Notes: generated by a model from the letters alone, not told the origin. Positions 36,893 to 46,420 are shown, numbered from the stretch's first letter. The stretch: 64,000 nt of DNA from an uncultured Ruminococcus sp. (GCA_947624295.1 CANQJV010000007.1:1-64000), one strand, 5' to 3'. Translations and numbers: made by a program.

Positions 36893-37528
36893 ATGAATCT
36901 TATTTTCTTAGGACCGCCCGGTGCCGGAAAGGGAACTCAGGCAGAAGTTGTTGCCGATACTCTCAAAATCCCACAGATTTCCACAGGCAATATTCTCCGT
37001 GAAGCCGCTAAAAACGGTACAGAGTACGGGCTTAAAGCAAAGGCAGCTATGGACGCAGGCGCACTTGTTTCCGACGATATCGTTATAGGTATTCTCAAGG
37101 AAAGAATCGCTGAGGACGACTGCAAAAACGGCTTTATCCTCGACGGTTTCCCGAGAACGGTACCACAGGCAGAAGCTCTCGACTCTATGGGCATAAAAAT
37201 TGACAAGGTAATCGAAATATACGTTCCCGATGAAACTATCAAACGCCGTGTATCAGGCAGACGTGTATGTCAGGGTTGTGGTGCATCGTACCACATCGAG
37301 TATAAGCCTTCAAAAGTTGAGGGTGTTTGTGACAAGTGCGGTGACAAGACTGTAATCCGTAAGGATGACCAGCCGGAAGTCGTTCTTGACCGCCTTGCTA
37401 CTTATCACGAAAAAACTGCTCCTCTTAAAGATTACTATACGGCACAAGGCAAACTTGTTACTGTAGAGGGTCAGGAGGAAGTTGCTGAAACATCAAAACT
37501 CACTCTTGCTGCTGTAGGGGTAGAGTAA
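36893..37528 (+). CDS. adk: Adenylate kinase (zinc-containing LID)
   Basis: The 211 residues open with the P-loop 'IFLGPPGAGKGTQAE' and include 'FILDGFPRTVPQAEAL'. The LID has four Cys ('RVCQGCGASYHIE' and 'VCDKCGD') expected to bind structural zinc, as in Gram-positive enzymes. It interconverts ATP + AMP and 2 ADP. One-base overlap with map. Confidence 0.98.
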   Translation: MNLIFLGPPGAGKGTQAEVVADTLKIPQISTGNILREAAKNGTEYGLKAKAAMDAGALVSDDIVIGILKERIAEDDCKNGFILDGFPRTVPQAEALDSMGIKIDKVIEIYVPDETIKRRVSGRRVCQGCGASYHIEYKPSKVEGVCDKCGDKTVIRKDDQPEVVLDRLATYHEKTAPLKDYYTAQGKLVTVEGQEEVAETSKLTLAAVGVE

Positions 37529-38280
37529 TGAGCATAACTATTAAATCACCGTCCGAATTATCCATAATGCGTGAGGCAGGTAAAATAACCTGCGGCGCAA
37601 TATGGTATGCGGGCGAAAGATTAAAGCCGGGTATGTCTACTCTTGACGTTGATAAACTCGTAGGAGAATATTACGCAAGACACGGCTGTAAATCCTGCTT
37701 TAAGGGTCTTTACGGATTTCCGGCAAATGCCTGTATATCGGTAAACGATGAGGTAATACACGGAATCCCGAAAGCAAACCGCAGGCTTAAAGAAGGCGAT
37801 ATTGTCAGCATAGATACGGGAGCTGCGTACAAGGGCTTTAACGGCGACAGTTGCTGGACTTTTCCTGTCGGTAAAATTTCTGACGAGGCAAAAACATTGC
37901 TTGAGATTACTGAAAAAAGCCTCTATGAAGGTATAGCTCAGGCTCAGGTTGGCGCAAGAATCGGAGATATTTCTCATGCTGTAGAAGAATATTGTGCTTC
38001 ACGAGGCTACGGAATCGTAAGAAATTACTGCGGCCACGGAATCGGCAGAGAGGTTCACGAATCACCGGAAATACCAAACTGGGGACGTGCAGGCCACGGA
38101 CCAAGACTTGTTTCCGGAATGACCATATGCATAGAACCTATGATAAATCAAAAAGGCGACGATGTGAAAACTCTCAAGGACGGCTGGACCGTGGTTACCA
38201 CAAATGGTTCTCTGTCGGCTCATTTTGAGCACACAATCGCAATAACTCCTGACGGTCCCGTCATTCTGACCAAACCTTGA
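37528..38280 (+). CDS. map: Methionine aminopeptidase type I
   Basis: The 250 residues have the pita-bread fold with all five metal ligands: 'SIDTGAAYKGFNGDSCWTF' (two Asp), 'GHGIGREVHESPEIP' (His), 'ICIEPM' (Glu) and 'SAHFEHTIAIT' (Glu). It removes the initiator Met from new proteins. The active-site lid His is in 'NEVIHGIP'-like 'DEVIHGIP'. Confidence 0.97.
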   Translation: MSITIKSPSELSIMREAGKITCGAIWYAGERLKPGMSTLDVDKLVGEYYARHGCKSCFKGLYGFPANACISVNDEVIHGIPKANRRLKEGDIVSIDTGAAYKGFNGDSCWTFPVGKISDEAKTLLEITEKSLYEGIAQAQVGARIGDISHAVEEYCASRGYGIVRNYCGHGIGREVHESPEIPNWGRAGHGPRLVSGMTICIEPMINQKGDDVKTLKDGWTVVTTNGSLSAHFEHTIAITPDGPVILTKP

Positions 38281-38296
38281 CGGAGGAAAATTTATT

Positions 38297-38548
38297 GTGA
38301 AGCTGAATACTGGTTCTGTTGTAAGGGCTTCTGCGGGACGTGATAACGGAGGTTTTTTCGTAGTCGTTTCGCCGGAAGAAAATGGGTATTGCTTTATTGC
38401 GGACGGTAAAAGCAGAAAAATCGCTTCGCCGAAACGCAAGAATATAAAGCATATCCGCCCGACAAACAGTGTGATTGATATTAACGGTATAACTGATAAA
38501 AAGCTCCGGTCACTCCTTAAAGACTTTAAGGACGGAAAAGAGCAATGA
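38297..38548 (+). CDS. KOW-domain RNA-binding protein (L14e/L6e/L27e-like)
   Basis: GTG start with GGAGG upstream; 83 residues. A KOW-like SH3 barrel ('LNTGSVVRASAGRDNGGFFV' and 'KSRKIASPKRKNIKHIRPTN') followed by a short helical tail. Genes like this recur between map and infA in Clostridia and resemble the eukaryotic/archaeal L14e group (COG2163). A ribosome-associated role is inferred from position. Confidence 0.85.
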   Translation: MKLNTGSVVRASAGRDNGGFFVVVSPEENGYCFIADGKSRKIASPKRKNIKHIRPTNSVIDINGITDKKLRSLLKDFKDGKEQ

Positions 38549-38561
38549 GGAGGTTATTTAA

Positions 38562-38780
38562 GTGTCAAAAGAAGATGTAATCGAGGTTGAGGGCGTTGTC
38601 ACAGACGCACTGCCAAACGCAATGTTCAAAGTACAGCTTGAAAACGGTCACGAGGTTCTCGCACACGTTTCAGGCAAACTCAGAATGAATTATATCAGAA
38701 TAGTGCCGGGCGATAAGGTGAAACTTGAAATGTCACCGTATGACCTGTCAAAAGGCCGTATAACCTGGCGAGTTAAGTAA
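38562..38780 (+). CDS. infA: Translation initiation factor IF-1
   Basis: GTG start (38562) with GAGGAGG upstream; 72 residues, a single OB fold. '[20 protein letters not shown]' and '[20 protein letters not shown]' are diagnostic. It occupies the 30S A site during initiation. Confidence 0.98.
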   Translation: MSKEDVIEVEGVVTDALPNAMFKVQLENGHEVLAHVSGKLRMNYIRIVPGDKVKLEMSPYDLSKGRITWRVK

Positions 38781-38800
38781 AAAAGAGGAGGTATTTCCTA

Positions 38801-38914
38801 ATGAAAGTCAGACCTTCAGTAAAACCTATTTGCGAAAAGTGCAAGGTTATCAAACGTAAGGGCAGAATAATGGTAATCTGCGAAAATCCAAAGCACAAGC
38901 AGCGTCAGGGTTAA
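38801..38914 (+). CDS. rpmJ: 50S ribosomal protein L36 (zinc-binding form)
   Basis: A 37-residue gene starting '[20 protein letters not shown]' and ending '[10 protein letters not shown]'. C11, C14, C27 and H32 are the zinc ligands. GAGGAGG lies 7-8 bases before the ATG. Its place between infA and rpsM is universal in Firmicutes. Confidence 0.98.
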   Translation: MKVRPSVKPICEKCKVIKRKGRIMVICENPKHKQRQG

Positions 38915-38945
38915 TCCTGAACAAATTCCAATGGAGGTATAATTT

Positions 38946-39314
38946 ATGGCAAGAATAGCCGGTGTTGACCTTCCGAAGAATAAGAGAATTGAGATTGGTC
39001 TCACTTATATCTACGGAATCGGTCGTCAGACTGCAACAGATATCCTCAAAAATACAGGCGTGAATCCTGACGTGAGAGTCAAGGATTTGGCAGAAGAGGA
39101 TTTAGCTAAACTTCGTGACTATATTGATGAAAACTACACCGTAGAGGGTGACCTCCGCCGTGAAGTTGCACTCAATATCAAGAGACTTGTCGAAATCGGA
39201 TGCTACAGAGGCGTTCGTCATAGAAAGGGTCTCCCGGTAAGAGGTCAGAGAACTAAAACAAACGCAAGAACCCGCAAAGGTCCTGTAAAGACAATCGCTA
39301 ACAAGAAAAAGTAA
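38946..39314 (+). CDS. rpsM: 30S ribosomal protein S13
   Basis: The 122 residues begin '[20 protein letters not shown]' and include '[20 protein letters not shown]', typical of S13, which contacts P-site tRNA and 50S at the head bridge. Confidence 0.98.
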   Translation: MARIAGVDLPKNKRIEIGLTYIYGIGRQTATDILKNTGVNPDVRVKDLAEEDLAKLRDYIDENYTVEGDLRREVALNIKRLVEIGCYRGVRHRKGLPVRGQRTKTNARTRKGPVKTIANKKK

Positions 39315-39328
39315 GGAGGTTATGAGCT

Positions 39329-39733
39329 TTGGCACAGCAGAAAGGTAAAAAGGTTACTACGGTCAGAAGACGCAGAGAACGTAAGAATATCGAAAGCGGC
39401 GCAGTTCATATTCAGTCCACTTTCAACAATACAATCGTTACAATCACTGATACTCAGGGCAATGCCATTTCATGGGCAAGTGCAGGAGAACTTGGATTCA
39501 GGGGTTCAAAGAAATCTACTCCTTTCGCAGCTCAGACAGCAGCAGAAACAGCTGCAAAAGCTGCTATGGAACACGGACTCAAGTTCGTTGAAGTTTACGT
39601 AAAAGGACCGGGCGCAGGACGTGAAGCCGCAATCAGAGCCCTTCAGACTGCCGGTCTTGAAGTAAGAATGATTAAGGACGTTACTCCTATCCCGCACAAC
39701 GGATGCCGTCCTCCCAAAAGAAGACGTGTCTAA
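39329..39733 (+). CDS. rpsK: 30S ribosomal protein S11
   Basis: TTG start at 39329 with AAGGAGG about 9 bases upstream; a nearby ATG (39322) is out of frame. 134 residues with '[20 protein letters not shown]' and '[18 protein letters not shown]' at the C-terminus. Confidence 0.97.
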   Translation: MAQQKGKKVTTVRRRRERKNIESGAVHIQSTFNNTIVTITDTQGNAISWASAGELGFRGSKKSTPFAAQTAAETAAKAAMEHGLKFVEVYVKGPGAGREAAIRALQTAGLEVRMIKDVTPIPHNGCRPPKRRRV

Positions 39734-39754
39734 TCAAATCGGAGGTGTTTTTTA

Positions 39755-40354
39755 ATGGCAGTACAGAAAGAACCTATTCTTAAAAAGTGCAGAGCTTTGG
39801 GCATCAGTCCTGCTGTTATGGGCGTTTCAAAAAAGGAATCAATCCGCTTTAAGAATGTCAATAACAGAAAAAAAGTTTCTGAATACGGACTTCAGCTTAA
39901 AGAAAAACAAAAGCTGAAATTTATCTACGGCGTACTCGAAAAGCCTTTCTATCACTATTTCGAGATTGCTTCAAAAATGGAGGGCAAGGCAGGTGACAAC
40001 CTCATTACTTGCCTCGAATCAAGACTTGACAGCGTTGTTTTCAGAATGGGACTCGCTCTCACAAGACGTGAGGCAAGACAACTCGTTTCACACGGTCACT
40101 ATACTGTAAACGGCAAAAAAGTCAACATTCCTTCTTATAGAGTAAAAGTCGGTGACGTTATCGCTCTCAGAGAAAAAGATAAGACTTCCGAAAAATTCAA
40201 GACTACAGTTGAGGAAACTAAAGACAGAATCGTTCCGGTATGGCTCGATGCTAAAAAAGACGATTTTTCTGCAACAGTTACTCGTCTTCCTTCAGCTGAA
40301 GATATTGATTATGAGGTAGCTACACACCTCATCGTTGAGCTTTATTCTAAGTAA
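39755..40354 (+). CDS. rpsD: 30S ribosomal protein S4
   Basis: The 199 residues have an N-terminal helical part that lacks the four-Cys zinc site of other S4 proteins and an S4 domain ('RLDSVVFRMGLALTRREARQ', 'VSHGHYTVNGKKVNIPSYRV'). S4 nucleates 30S assembly and often regulates the alpha operon. Confidence 0.97.
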   Translation: MAVQKEPILKKCRALGISPAVMGVSKKESIRFKNVNNRKKVSEYGLQLKEKQKLKFIYGVLEKPFYHYFEIASKMEGKAGDNLITCLESRLDSVVFRMGLALTRREARQLVSHGHYTVNGKKVNIPSYRVKVGDVIALREKDKTSEKFKTTVEETKDRIVPVWLDAKKDDFSATVTRLPSAEDIDYEVATHLIVELYSK

Positions 40355-40420
40355 TCAGCCGATTACTGATATTACTGAAATTAAACTCATAAACATTTAT
40401 TGCGAAACAGGAGGGTTTTT

Positions 40421-41389
40421 ATGCTGGAAAAAATCAACAAGCCGGATATCGATATTGTAGAACTTAAAAGTGACGGCAAATACGGCAAATTCGTTTTAGC
40501 ACCGCTTGAGCGTGGATATGGTATAACTCTTGGAAACAGCCTCAGACGTGTGCTGCTCTCCTCACTTCCGGGTGTAGCTGTTACATCAGTGAAACTTTCC
40601 GGCAAAGACGGTACGGTTCACCATGAGTTGTCAACAATTCCGGGTGTCAAGGAAGATGTTACAGAAATTATCCTCAGTATTAAAGGTCTTACCGCAAAAC
40701 TCTACGGAGAAGGTCCAAAGACTGTCTACATTGAAGCAGAGGGTGAATGTGAAATAACAGCCGATGACATACAGAATGATTCGGAAGTCGTCATTCTTGA
40801 CCCCGGTATGCATATCGCTACTTTAAGCAAAGATGCAAAACTCTATATGGAAATCACTATCGATAAGGGCAGAGGCTATGTTTCCGCAGAAAGAAATAAA
40901 AAGCTCAACCCGAATATGCCTGTTGACGTTATCGCTGTAGACAGCATCTATACACCTGTTCTGAAGGTTAATTATACTGTTGAAGATACTCGTCTCGGTC
41001 AGGTTACAGACTATGACAAACTAACTATGGAAGTATGGACTGACGGTACAGTTTCCGCAAAAGAGGCACTTTCACAAGCAGCAAACCTCCTCAATGAACA
41101 CCTTAAACTGTTCATTGACCTCTCGGAAGAAGCAGGTCTTACTGAAATCCTTGTTGAAAAAGACGAAAAGGGTAAGGAGAAAATCCTTGAAATGACTATC
41201 GAAGACCTCGATTTGTCGGTACGTTCATTTAACTGCCTTAAACGTGCAGGAATCAATACAGTAGATGACCTCATCAACAAGTCAGAGGAAGAAATGATGA
41301 AGGTCAGAAACCTTGGAAAGAAATCCTTCGACGAGGTTAAGGAAAAACTCCAGTCACTGGGCTTTGACCTCTCCTCCGAAGAAGAATAA
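40421..41389 (+). CDS. rpoA: RNA polymerase subunit alpha
   Basis: ATG 40421 (322 residues) with AGGAGGG upstream. The N-terminal dimerisation domain has '[20 protein letters not shown]'. The C-terminal domain (about 250-315) has '[20 protein letters not shown]' and '[16 protein letters not shown]' for UP-element and activator contact. Confidence 0.98.
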   Translation: MLEKINKPDIDIVELKSDGKYGKFVLAPLERGYGITLGNSLRRVLLSSLPGVAVTSVKLSGKDGTVHHELSTIPGVKEDVTEIILSIKGLTAKLYGEGPKTVYIEAEGECEITADDIQNDSEVVILDPGMHIATLSKDAKLYMEITIDKGRGYVSAERNKKLNPNMPVDVIAVDSIYTPVLKVNYTVEDTRLGQVTDYDKLTMEVWTDGTVSAKEALSQAANLLNEHLKLFIDLSEEAGLTEILVEKDEKGKEKILEMTIEDLDLSVRSFNCLKRAGINTVDDLINKSEEEMMKVRNLGKKSFDEVKEKLQSLGFDLSSEEE

Positions 41390-41423
41390 TACTATTATCA
41401 CTTAAAGAAAAGGAGTGAATTAC

Positions 41424-41768
41424 ATGCCGGGTACAAGAAAGCTGGGAAGAACTTCTGACCACAGAAAAGCAATGCTCAGAGGCATGGTTACTTTCCTTCT
41501 CGAAAACGGTAAGATTGAAACTACCGTCACAAGAGCTAAGGAAGTCCGTGCTGTTGCAGAAAAAATGATTACTATCGGTAAGAATAATGACCTGCATTCA
41601 AAGCGACAGGTAATGTCTTATGTAACTAAAGAATCTGTTGCAAAGAAACTCTTTGATGAGATTTCACCAAAATATGCAGACAGAAACGGCGGTTATACAC
41701 AAATTATCAAAATCGGTCCTCGCCGTGGCGATGCCGCTGAAATGGCTATAATTAAACTTGCTGACTAA
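41424..41768 (+). CDS. rplQ: 50S ribosomal protein L17
   Basis: ATG 41424 (114 residues) with AAGGAG upstream; the in-frame GTG at 41415 lies in that site. Starts '[20 protein letters not shown]' and includes '[19 protein letters not shown]'. Last gene of the superoperon, followed by a terminator. Confidence 0.97.
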   Translation: MPGTRKLGRTSDHRKAMLRGMVTFLLENGKIETTVTRAKEVRAVAEKMITIGKNNDLHSKRQVMSYVTKESVAKKLFDEISPKYADRNGGYTQIIKIGPRRGDAAEMAIIKLAD

Positions 41769-41779
41769 TCAGTAAATAT

Positions 41780-41811
41780 AATCCGTTCTCGCCAATGGGA
41801 ACGGATTTTTT
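41780..41811 (+). terminator. Terminator of the S10-spc-alpha superoperon
   Basis: AATCCGTTC (41780-41788) pairs with GAACGGATT (41799-41807), loop 10 nt, followed by a run of T to 41811. It lies 11 bases past the rplQ stop and 18 bases before yajC. Confidence 0.88.
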
Positions 41812-41829
41812 GTAAAAAAGGAGATAATT

Positions 41830-42345
41830 ATGAAAAACAAAGTTACTATGATTTTATCAACAGCTTTATCCACTGCATTGACAGCTTGTTTTTTTGCAAT
41901 GAATGCGTTTGCGGAGGGCGAAACGGCAACTGATACTGCACAACAGGCAACAGCCGGAAACAGCTTTTTTAGTTTTATACTCCCACTCCTGCTGATGTTC
42001 GTACTGCTCTATTTTCTGGCGATAAGACCTCAGAGAAAACAGGAAAAAGAAGCTAAGGAAATGCAAAGCAGTATACAGATAGGCGACGAAATCGTTACAA
42101 ATGGCGGTATTATCGGAATGGTGGTTCGTATAGGCGACGATAACATCGTTATTGAAACAGGCGGTGAAAGAAATAAAATCAGAATAAAAAAATGGGCAAT
42201 TGCTGAAAACGTTTCCGCAAATGAACGTGCAAAACAGGCTCAGCCTAAACCTAAGTCACCAATTGAATCAGCTTCTGTTTCGGAAAATGATGACGACAAA
42301 AAGAAAAAGAAATCAAAAAAATCCGATGATTCCGGAAAGGAATAA
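41830..42345 (+). CDS. yajC: Preprotein translocase subunit YajC
   Basis: The 171 residues start with a hydrophobic signal-like stretch (1-30), then the characteristic membrane helix at about 43-62 ending 'LLYFLAIRPQRKQEKE'. The YajC domain 'MQSSIQIGDEIVTNGGIIGM' follows. The C-terminal ~45 residues are Lys/Asp/Ser rich and longer than usual. YajC accompanies SecDF; neither is adjacent. The N-terminal extra hydrophobic segment is unusual, since YajC normally has only one. Confidence 0.92.
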   Translation: MKNKVTMILSTALSTALTACFFAMNAFAEGETATDTAQQATAGNSFFSFILPLLLMFVLLYFLAIRPQRKQEKEAKEMQSSIQIGDEIVTNGGIIGMVVRIGDDNIVIETGGERNKIRIKKWAIAENVSANERAKQAQPKPKSPIESASVSENDDDKKKKKSKKSDDSGKE

Positions 42346-42354
42346 TAAAACAAG

Positions 42355-42396
42355 CCTCCGCATAGAATGTAGTAATTCTAATTGCGGAGGTTTTTT
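42355..42396 (+). terminator. Terminator whose 3' arm is the ribosome site of the next gene
   Basis: CCTCCGCA (42355-42362) pairs with TGCGGAGG (42383-42390) and TAGAAT (42363-42368) with ATTCTA (42375-42380), giving a 14-bp stem with a 2-nt bulge and a 6-nt loop. TTTTTT (42391-42396) follows, and the next ATG is at 42398. The GGAGG of the 3' arm is the only ribosome site for that gene. Confidence 0.85.
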
Positions 42397-42397
42397 C

Positions 42398-42790
42398 ATG
42401 CGCCGTCATCGCCAGAGTTTGTGGACAAACACTTTTTTCAGTTTCGCCGTGCCCGTTTCAGCAGGAATTGCCTGTATTCTTTTATGCAGTGTGATTTTTT
42501 CGGTACTTGCTTTTTTTGTGTTCGGGAATATGATGTTTGCAGATATATTTACTATACTTTCCCTCTCAGCAGGAGGAGTTTCAAGCGGTTGGATTTGCGG
42601 AAAATACCGCCGTCACCGTGGATTGATTGACGGGATTATATGCGGTTGTGCATTATATGCAATTATTTTTGTTACAGGGGATATTTTTGGTGAAATTGCC
42701 GATATAAGAAAATTACTCCTGCTTGTAGTTGCAGGAGCAATTGGCGGAATATCGGGAGTTAATTCCAAACGCCCGAAAAATCTTATGTAA
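42398..42790 (+). CDS. TIGR04086 family membrane protein
   Basis: ATG 42398 is used (130 residues); the reading frame stays open further upstream only because it overlaps yajC. Four hydrophobic helices (about 15-40, 45-68, 82-102, 107-122) are linked by short loops, including 'GGVSSGWICGKYRRHRGLID' and ending 'GAIGGISGVNSKRPKN'. This fits the TIGR04086 family, which in Clostridia often sits next to yajC. Function unknown. Expression may depend on read-through of the hairpin overlapping its ribosome site. Confidence 0.8.
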   Translation: MRRHRQSLWTNTFFSFAVPVSAGIACILLCSVIFSVLAFFVFGNMMFADIFTILSLSAGGVSSGWICGKYRRHRGLIDGIICGCALYAIIFVTGDIFGEIADIRKLLLLVVAGAIGGISGVNSKRPKNLM

Positions 42791-42805
42791 TTGTTTTAAC
42801 TGATA

Positions 42806-43525
42806 TTAGCTTTTTGATTTTATGTATTGGGAAATTTCGTATTCTATCTGTTGTATATCACCGTAAGTGCGAATTATTTTGTAACCGCATCTTATTACAA
42901 TTTCATTAACAAAATTATCACGCTCTATTCTGCTGATTCTGTTGTGTGTACTGTCATCAAGTTCAATCAGAATGACAACTTTAGTTTCGTCAATTATTGC
43001 AAAATCGATATGTTTTGATGATATTTTGTTGAAATATTTATAAAAATCGCTTTTAGGCACACTGTCTTTTACTTTCACTAAATCGGCGAGTCTTATTTTC
43101 ATTAACACATTTAAGTCATTTCTTTGAGCGATGATTTTTAATGCCCTGAAAAAATTATACTCTTTGTTTGTGAGAAGATTAACAGCTTGATATGGGAAAT
43201 ACTGATTGTTGTTGTAAGTTGTGTTATAATAATTATTTACAGGCGGTATATAATTTTGGGGTGAATTGTAGTTATATTGTCCTTGCTGATTATTGTTAAA
43301 TGTTGATACTGTATTTTGCGGAGGGACGTAATTTTGTCCTGTTTGCATTTGCTGATTATTTTGGTATTGTTCAGGTGTATTTATTGGCGGTAAATAGTTG
43401 TTATTATTGTTGTCATTTGATTTCTTTTCTGAATCAATTGAATTTAATATTACAATTATTGCTATTATAATTAAAACTACAGTTACTATTGCGCCGAATA
43501 TTAGATATATAATAAGAGAATCCAT
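42806..43525 (-). CDS. Membrane-anchored DUF2726 protein with Asn/Gln-rich linker
   Basis: The start is taken at ATG 43525 (239 residues), preceded by GGAG; an earlier in-frame start would add 15 residues. A membrane helix lies at 4-30. A low-complexity Asn/Gln/Tyr/Pro linker spans about 38-115. The C-terminal domain (about 118-235) has the DUF2726 pattern: 'LLTNKEYNFFRALKII', 'DFAIIDETKVVILIELDD' and 'FVNEIVIRCGYKIIRT', a fold related to very-short-patch-repair-like nucleases. The linker is unusually Asn-rich. It is the last gene of the two-component/protease operon; its link to stress response is inferred from position. Confidence 0.75.
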   Translation of the reverse strand: MDSLIIYLIFGAIVTVVLIIIAIIVILNSIDSEKKSNDNNNNNYLPPINTPEQYQNNQQMQTGQNYVPPQNTVSTFNNNQQGQYNYNSPQNYIPPVNNYYNTTYNNNQYFPYQAVNLLTNKEYNFFRALKIIAQRNDLNVLMKIRLADLVKVKDSVPKSDFYKYFNKISSKHIDFAIIDETKVVILIELDDSTHNRISRIERDNFVNEIVIRCGYKIIRTYGDIQQIEYEISQYIKSKS

Positions 43526-43566
43526 ATTTTTACTACTCCATGTATATGTTTTGTTAATTATGTAAA

Positions 43567-44919
43567 TCAATAATCACCCGAAGTATCTTCCATAAGTTTG
43601 AACTCTATCTCGTATGTTGTAATTTTACCGCTTTTGTCAATATGAGCGCATTTTGCAGGGACTTTATCGCCTGCTTTGTATTTGTTGGTGAGTGCGTTGA
43701 AAAGCTCGTCATATGAAGTAACGGGAGTACCGTCTATTTCAGTAATAAAATCGCCCGGTTTGAGTTCAGTGTTAGCAATATCGCAGTCAGGGGAAATCTG
43801 GTCTATATATATTCCACGGAAATCCTCAGGCAAATCAAAGCCGAGTTTTTGCTCAATTGACTCAATGCTTAACTCGTTATTCATACCGATAAGCGTAATA
43901 CCTATTCTGAAACGTCCGCTTACAAAGCCGTTATTTATGAGTTCCTCGATAATAGGCTTAGCCTCGTTTATAGTTATTGCGAAACCAAGACCTTCATAGA
44001 AAGTGCTTGCGTATTTTGAAGATGTAATCCCGATAACCTGCCCGTACATATTCACCAATGCACCGCCTGAATTTCCGGGGCTTATATCGGCATTTGTCTG
44101 TATGCAGTTCATTTCGAATCCGGTCGAATCGCTTTTTATTTTCCTGTTTACAGCCGAAACAATACCGTCAGTGACTGTATTTGAAAGCCCAGCGGGATTT
44201 CCGACAGCAATAACCTGTTCGCCGACTATTACTTCATCAGAATCGCCGAGAACAGCAGGTGATAAGTTATCAGCTGTAATTTTAAGCACGGCAATGTCAG
44301 TTTTGGAATCCCTGCCGATTACTTTAGCGGAGTACACTCTGCCGTCAGCAATATGCACATCATGATAACCGTTTGCGTTGAGAACATGGGCATTTGTGAC
44401 GATATATCCCTCATCTGAAAGGATAACGCCTGAACCTGTACCCAGAAGAGTCTGATGCATTGCGTCTGAATACGTGTATATTTCGACGATTGAGTCACGT
44501 ACAGCAGCAGCAGCACCTTCTGTAGTGTATCTGCCGTCTTCGTCAACAAAATTTTCAGTTTTATTTGCACCGGCAGGTTTAGCACTTTGGTAAATTATCA
44601 CATTATTTTTGCTTAATGTTGAAAGAGCTTTTTCACTTTTGACTATATCGGAAATAATCCCGTAAGTGCCGATAATTAAAGTAATCAGAACAAGTATAAA
44701 GAATATGATAATAATTGTATGTTCATGGCGGATATGTTGTTTTTTGAGTTTCAATTCCTCAAGTTTTATATTTTCAGTGATATTCACATCGGAATTTTGC
44801 CGAAATCCTATCGGTTCATACATAAACGGTTCATATTGCGGAGTTTGTTCAATTTGTCGGGGATTTTCCGTCGGTTGGGGATTTTCGGTATTGTTATATA
44901 TATTATCTTTTTCGTCCAT
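43567..44919 (-). CDS. HtrA/DegP-type membrane serine protease with PDZ domain
   Basis: ATG 44919 is used (450 residues), with GGAG 7-8 bases upstream; the GTG at 44925 overlaps the kinase stop. A cytoplasmic Pro/Gln-rich N-terminus (1-60) precedes a membrane helix (about 64-86). The trypsin-like domain has His in 'VTNAHVL', Asp in 'SKTDIAVLKI' and Ser in 'DISPGNSGGALVN'. The PDZ domain covers ~345-430 ('ISPDCDIANTELKPGDFITE'). Such proteases degrade misfolded exported proteins. It lies two bases downstream of a histidine kinase gene, like the CssRS-HtrA logic in Bacillus. Confidence 0.92.
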   Translation of the reverse strand: MDEKDNIYNNTENPQPTENPRQIEQTPQYEPFMYEPIGFRQNSDVNITENIKLEELKLKKQHIRHEHTIIIIFFILVLITLIIGTYGIISDIVKSEKALSTLSKNNVIIYQSAKPAGANKTENFVDEDGRYTTEGAAAAVRDSIVEIYTYSDAMHQTLLGTGSGVILSDEGYIVTNAHVLNANGYHDVHIADGRVYSAKVIGRDSKTDIAVLKITADNLSPAVLGDSDEVIVGEQVIAVGNPAGLSNTVTDGIVSAVNRKIKSDSTGFEMNCIQTNADISPGNSGGALVNMYGQVIGITSSKYASTFYEGLGFAITINEAKPIIEELINNGFVSGRFRIGITLIGMNNELSIESIEQKLGFDLPEDFRGIYIDQISPDCDIANTELKPGDFITEIDGTPVTSYDELFNALTNKYKAGDKVPAKCAHIDKSGKITTYEIEFKLMEDTSGDY

Positions 44920-44921
44920 AA

Positions 44922-46343
44922 TCACTTCTCCTTTGCAATTGTCGGATTTTCGGGAATCTGAATCTGAAACTCCGTGTATTCACCGTAAACGCTTTTAACA
45001 ACAATATGACCGTTATGAAGATGCACGATTTTACGTGATATTGACAGCCCAAGTCCAAGACCTGTTTTATCTTTGCCACGAGAAGAATCGGTTTTATAGA
45101 AACGGTTGAAAACCTGCTGTATTTCGGAATCTCTAAGCCCTTCGCCTGTATTTCTTATGCCGATTATACATATGTCATCTTTTTTATCAAATGAAAACGA
45201 CAATTTACCGCCATCATTGACAAATTTCACAGCATTTTCCACAAGATTATATACAACTTGCTGCATAAGGTCAGGGTCAATGATTGCAGTAAGGCGACTG
45301 CTGTCGAGTTCCTCTATTTCAAGGTGTTTTTCTTCAATTTTCTTTTCGAACATAAATACTACTTTTATAACAAGGTCAGTGAGGTTAGTTTCCTGAAAAT
45401 TGGGCGACATGGTACCTGATTCGAAACGGCTCATATTAAGCATTGAAGTTATAAGGACTTTCAGGCGTTTTATTTCCTGCGATACAAGAACAAGATATTC
45501 CTGTTGTTTGCTTTTTTTGATAGTGCCGTCAAGTATACCGTCAACAAAACCGCCTATTGTAGTCATAGGAGTGCGGAGTTCGTGCGAAACATTTGCGATA
45601 AAAGTCTTGCTTATTTCCTCAGATTTCTCGAAATTCGAGGCGAGCATATTCACACTTTCGGAAATATGCTTCAGATTTGGCGATAAATCGGTTTCAAGTT
45701 TTTCTGAAAAGTCACCCTTTGTATATTTGTCGATAATCCTGTAGAAATCGCTCTCAAATTTAATATGTCTGCTGATTTGTTTTTTCATAACGAAATAGCA
45801 TACTAAAAGCGAAATAATGGCAAGGATTATATAGAAAACAGTGATTTTTATTGTAAAATTATTTATATTATCCGTATCGCCGTACACAAGAAGATAAAAG
45901 CTGTTATTTTGCACGTTGAATTGTCTGCCGAAAAACAAATACGGTTTACTGTACGATAGCGAGGGCGAACAAAGTTCTAAAACTTCAGCATTATAATCAA
46001 TGCGCATACGCATACTTTCGTCAAGAGGGGTATTTTCGGGGCAGTCTGAAACGATACATTTGCCGTTGACATCATACATACAGATTCTTAAATTATGATT
46101 ATCCATAAGTTTCTGCCTGAGATTATTGGAATAGTCAATATAATTTTCGTTATCTGATATATATTCAGAAGAAATTGCACTTATGTAGAAATTCCCGACA
46201 TCTTTAAGACCATTCAGCCTTGAATTTTCGAAAAGTTTTGAGCAGAAACTGATGATTATTATTCCCGTAACAAGTATGACAAGGAGAATTATAATCATAG
46301 TGTAGCGGAAAAGCCTGTAATAATTGCTGTCCTTGACATTCAA
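44922..46343 (-). CDS. Sensor histidine kinase
   Basis: The 473 residues have a membrane helix at 13-34, an extracellular sensor region (about 35-165) and a second helix (167-190). A HAMP-like linker and the HisKA domain with 'FIANVSHELRTPMTTIGGF' (phospho-acceptor His) follow. The ATPase domain has N box 'VYNLVENAVKFVNDGG', G1 'IGIRNTGEGL' and G2 'GLGLGLSISRKIVHLHNG'. It lies 77 bases after the response regulator and 2 before the HtrA gene on the same transcript. The signal is unknown; envelope stress is suggested by context. Confidence 0.93.
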   Translation of the reverse strand: MNVKDSNYYRLFRYTMIIILLVILVTGIIIISFCSKLFENSRLNGLKDVGNFYISAISSEYISDNENYIDYSNNLRQKLMDNHNLRICMYDVNGKCIVSDCPENTPLDESMRMRIDYNAEVLELCSPSLSYSKPYLFFGRQFNVQNNSFYLLVYGDTDNINNFTIKITVFYIILAIISLLVCYFVMKKQISRHIKFESDFYRIIDKYTKGDFSEKLETDLSPNLKHISESVNMLASNFEKSEEISKTFIANVSHELRTPMTTIGGFVDGILDGTIKKSKQQEYLVLVSQEIKRLKVLITSMLNMSRFESGTMSPNFQETNLTDLVIKVVFMFEKKIEEKHLEIEELDSSRLTAIIDPDLMQQVVYNLVENAVKFVNDGGKLSFSFDKKDDICIIGIRNTGEGLRDSEIQQVFNRFYKTDSSRGKDKTGLGLGLSISRKIVHLHNGHIVVKSVYGEYTEFQIQIPENPTIAKEK

Positions 46344-46366
46344 AGAGCATCACCTCCGAAATAAAC

Positions 46367-46388
46367 AGGGGACAGTGTTAAGTCCCCC
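46367..46388 (-). other. Hairpin between the response regulator and histidine kinase genes
   Basis: GGGGAC and GTCCCC near 46370-46387 form a 6-bp GC-rich stem in the 77-base gap. On the minus strand only a weak T-rich stretch follows, so partial termination or mRNA processing between regulator and kinase is possible. Confidence 0.4.
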
Positions 46389-46420
46389 TTGAATTATTTT
46401 ATTGCCTGAATTATTACTGT

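Noticed and set aside
42200-42397. Upstream extension of the TIGR04086 frame into yajC
   Set aside because: It is out of frame within yajC and would place a terminator inside a coding sequence; the family N-terminus begins at 42398.
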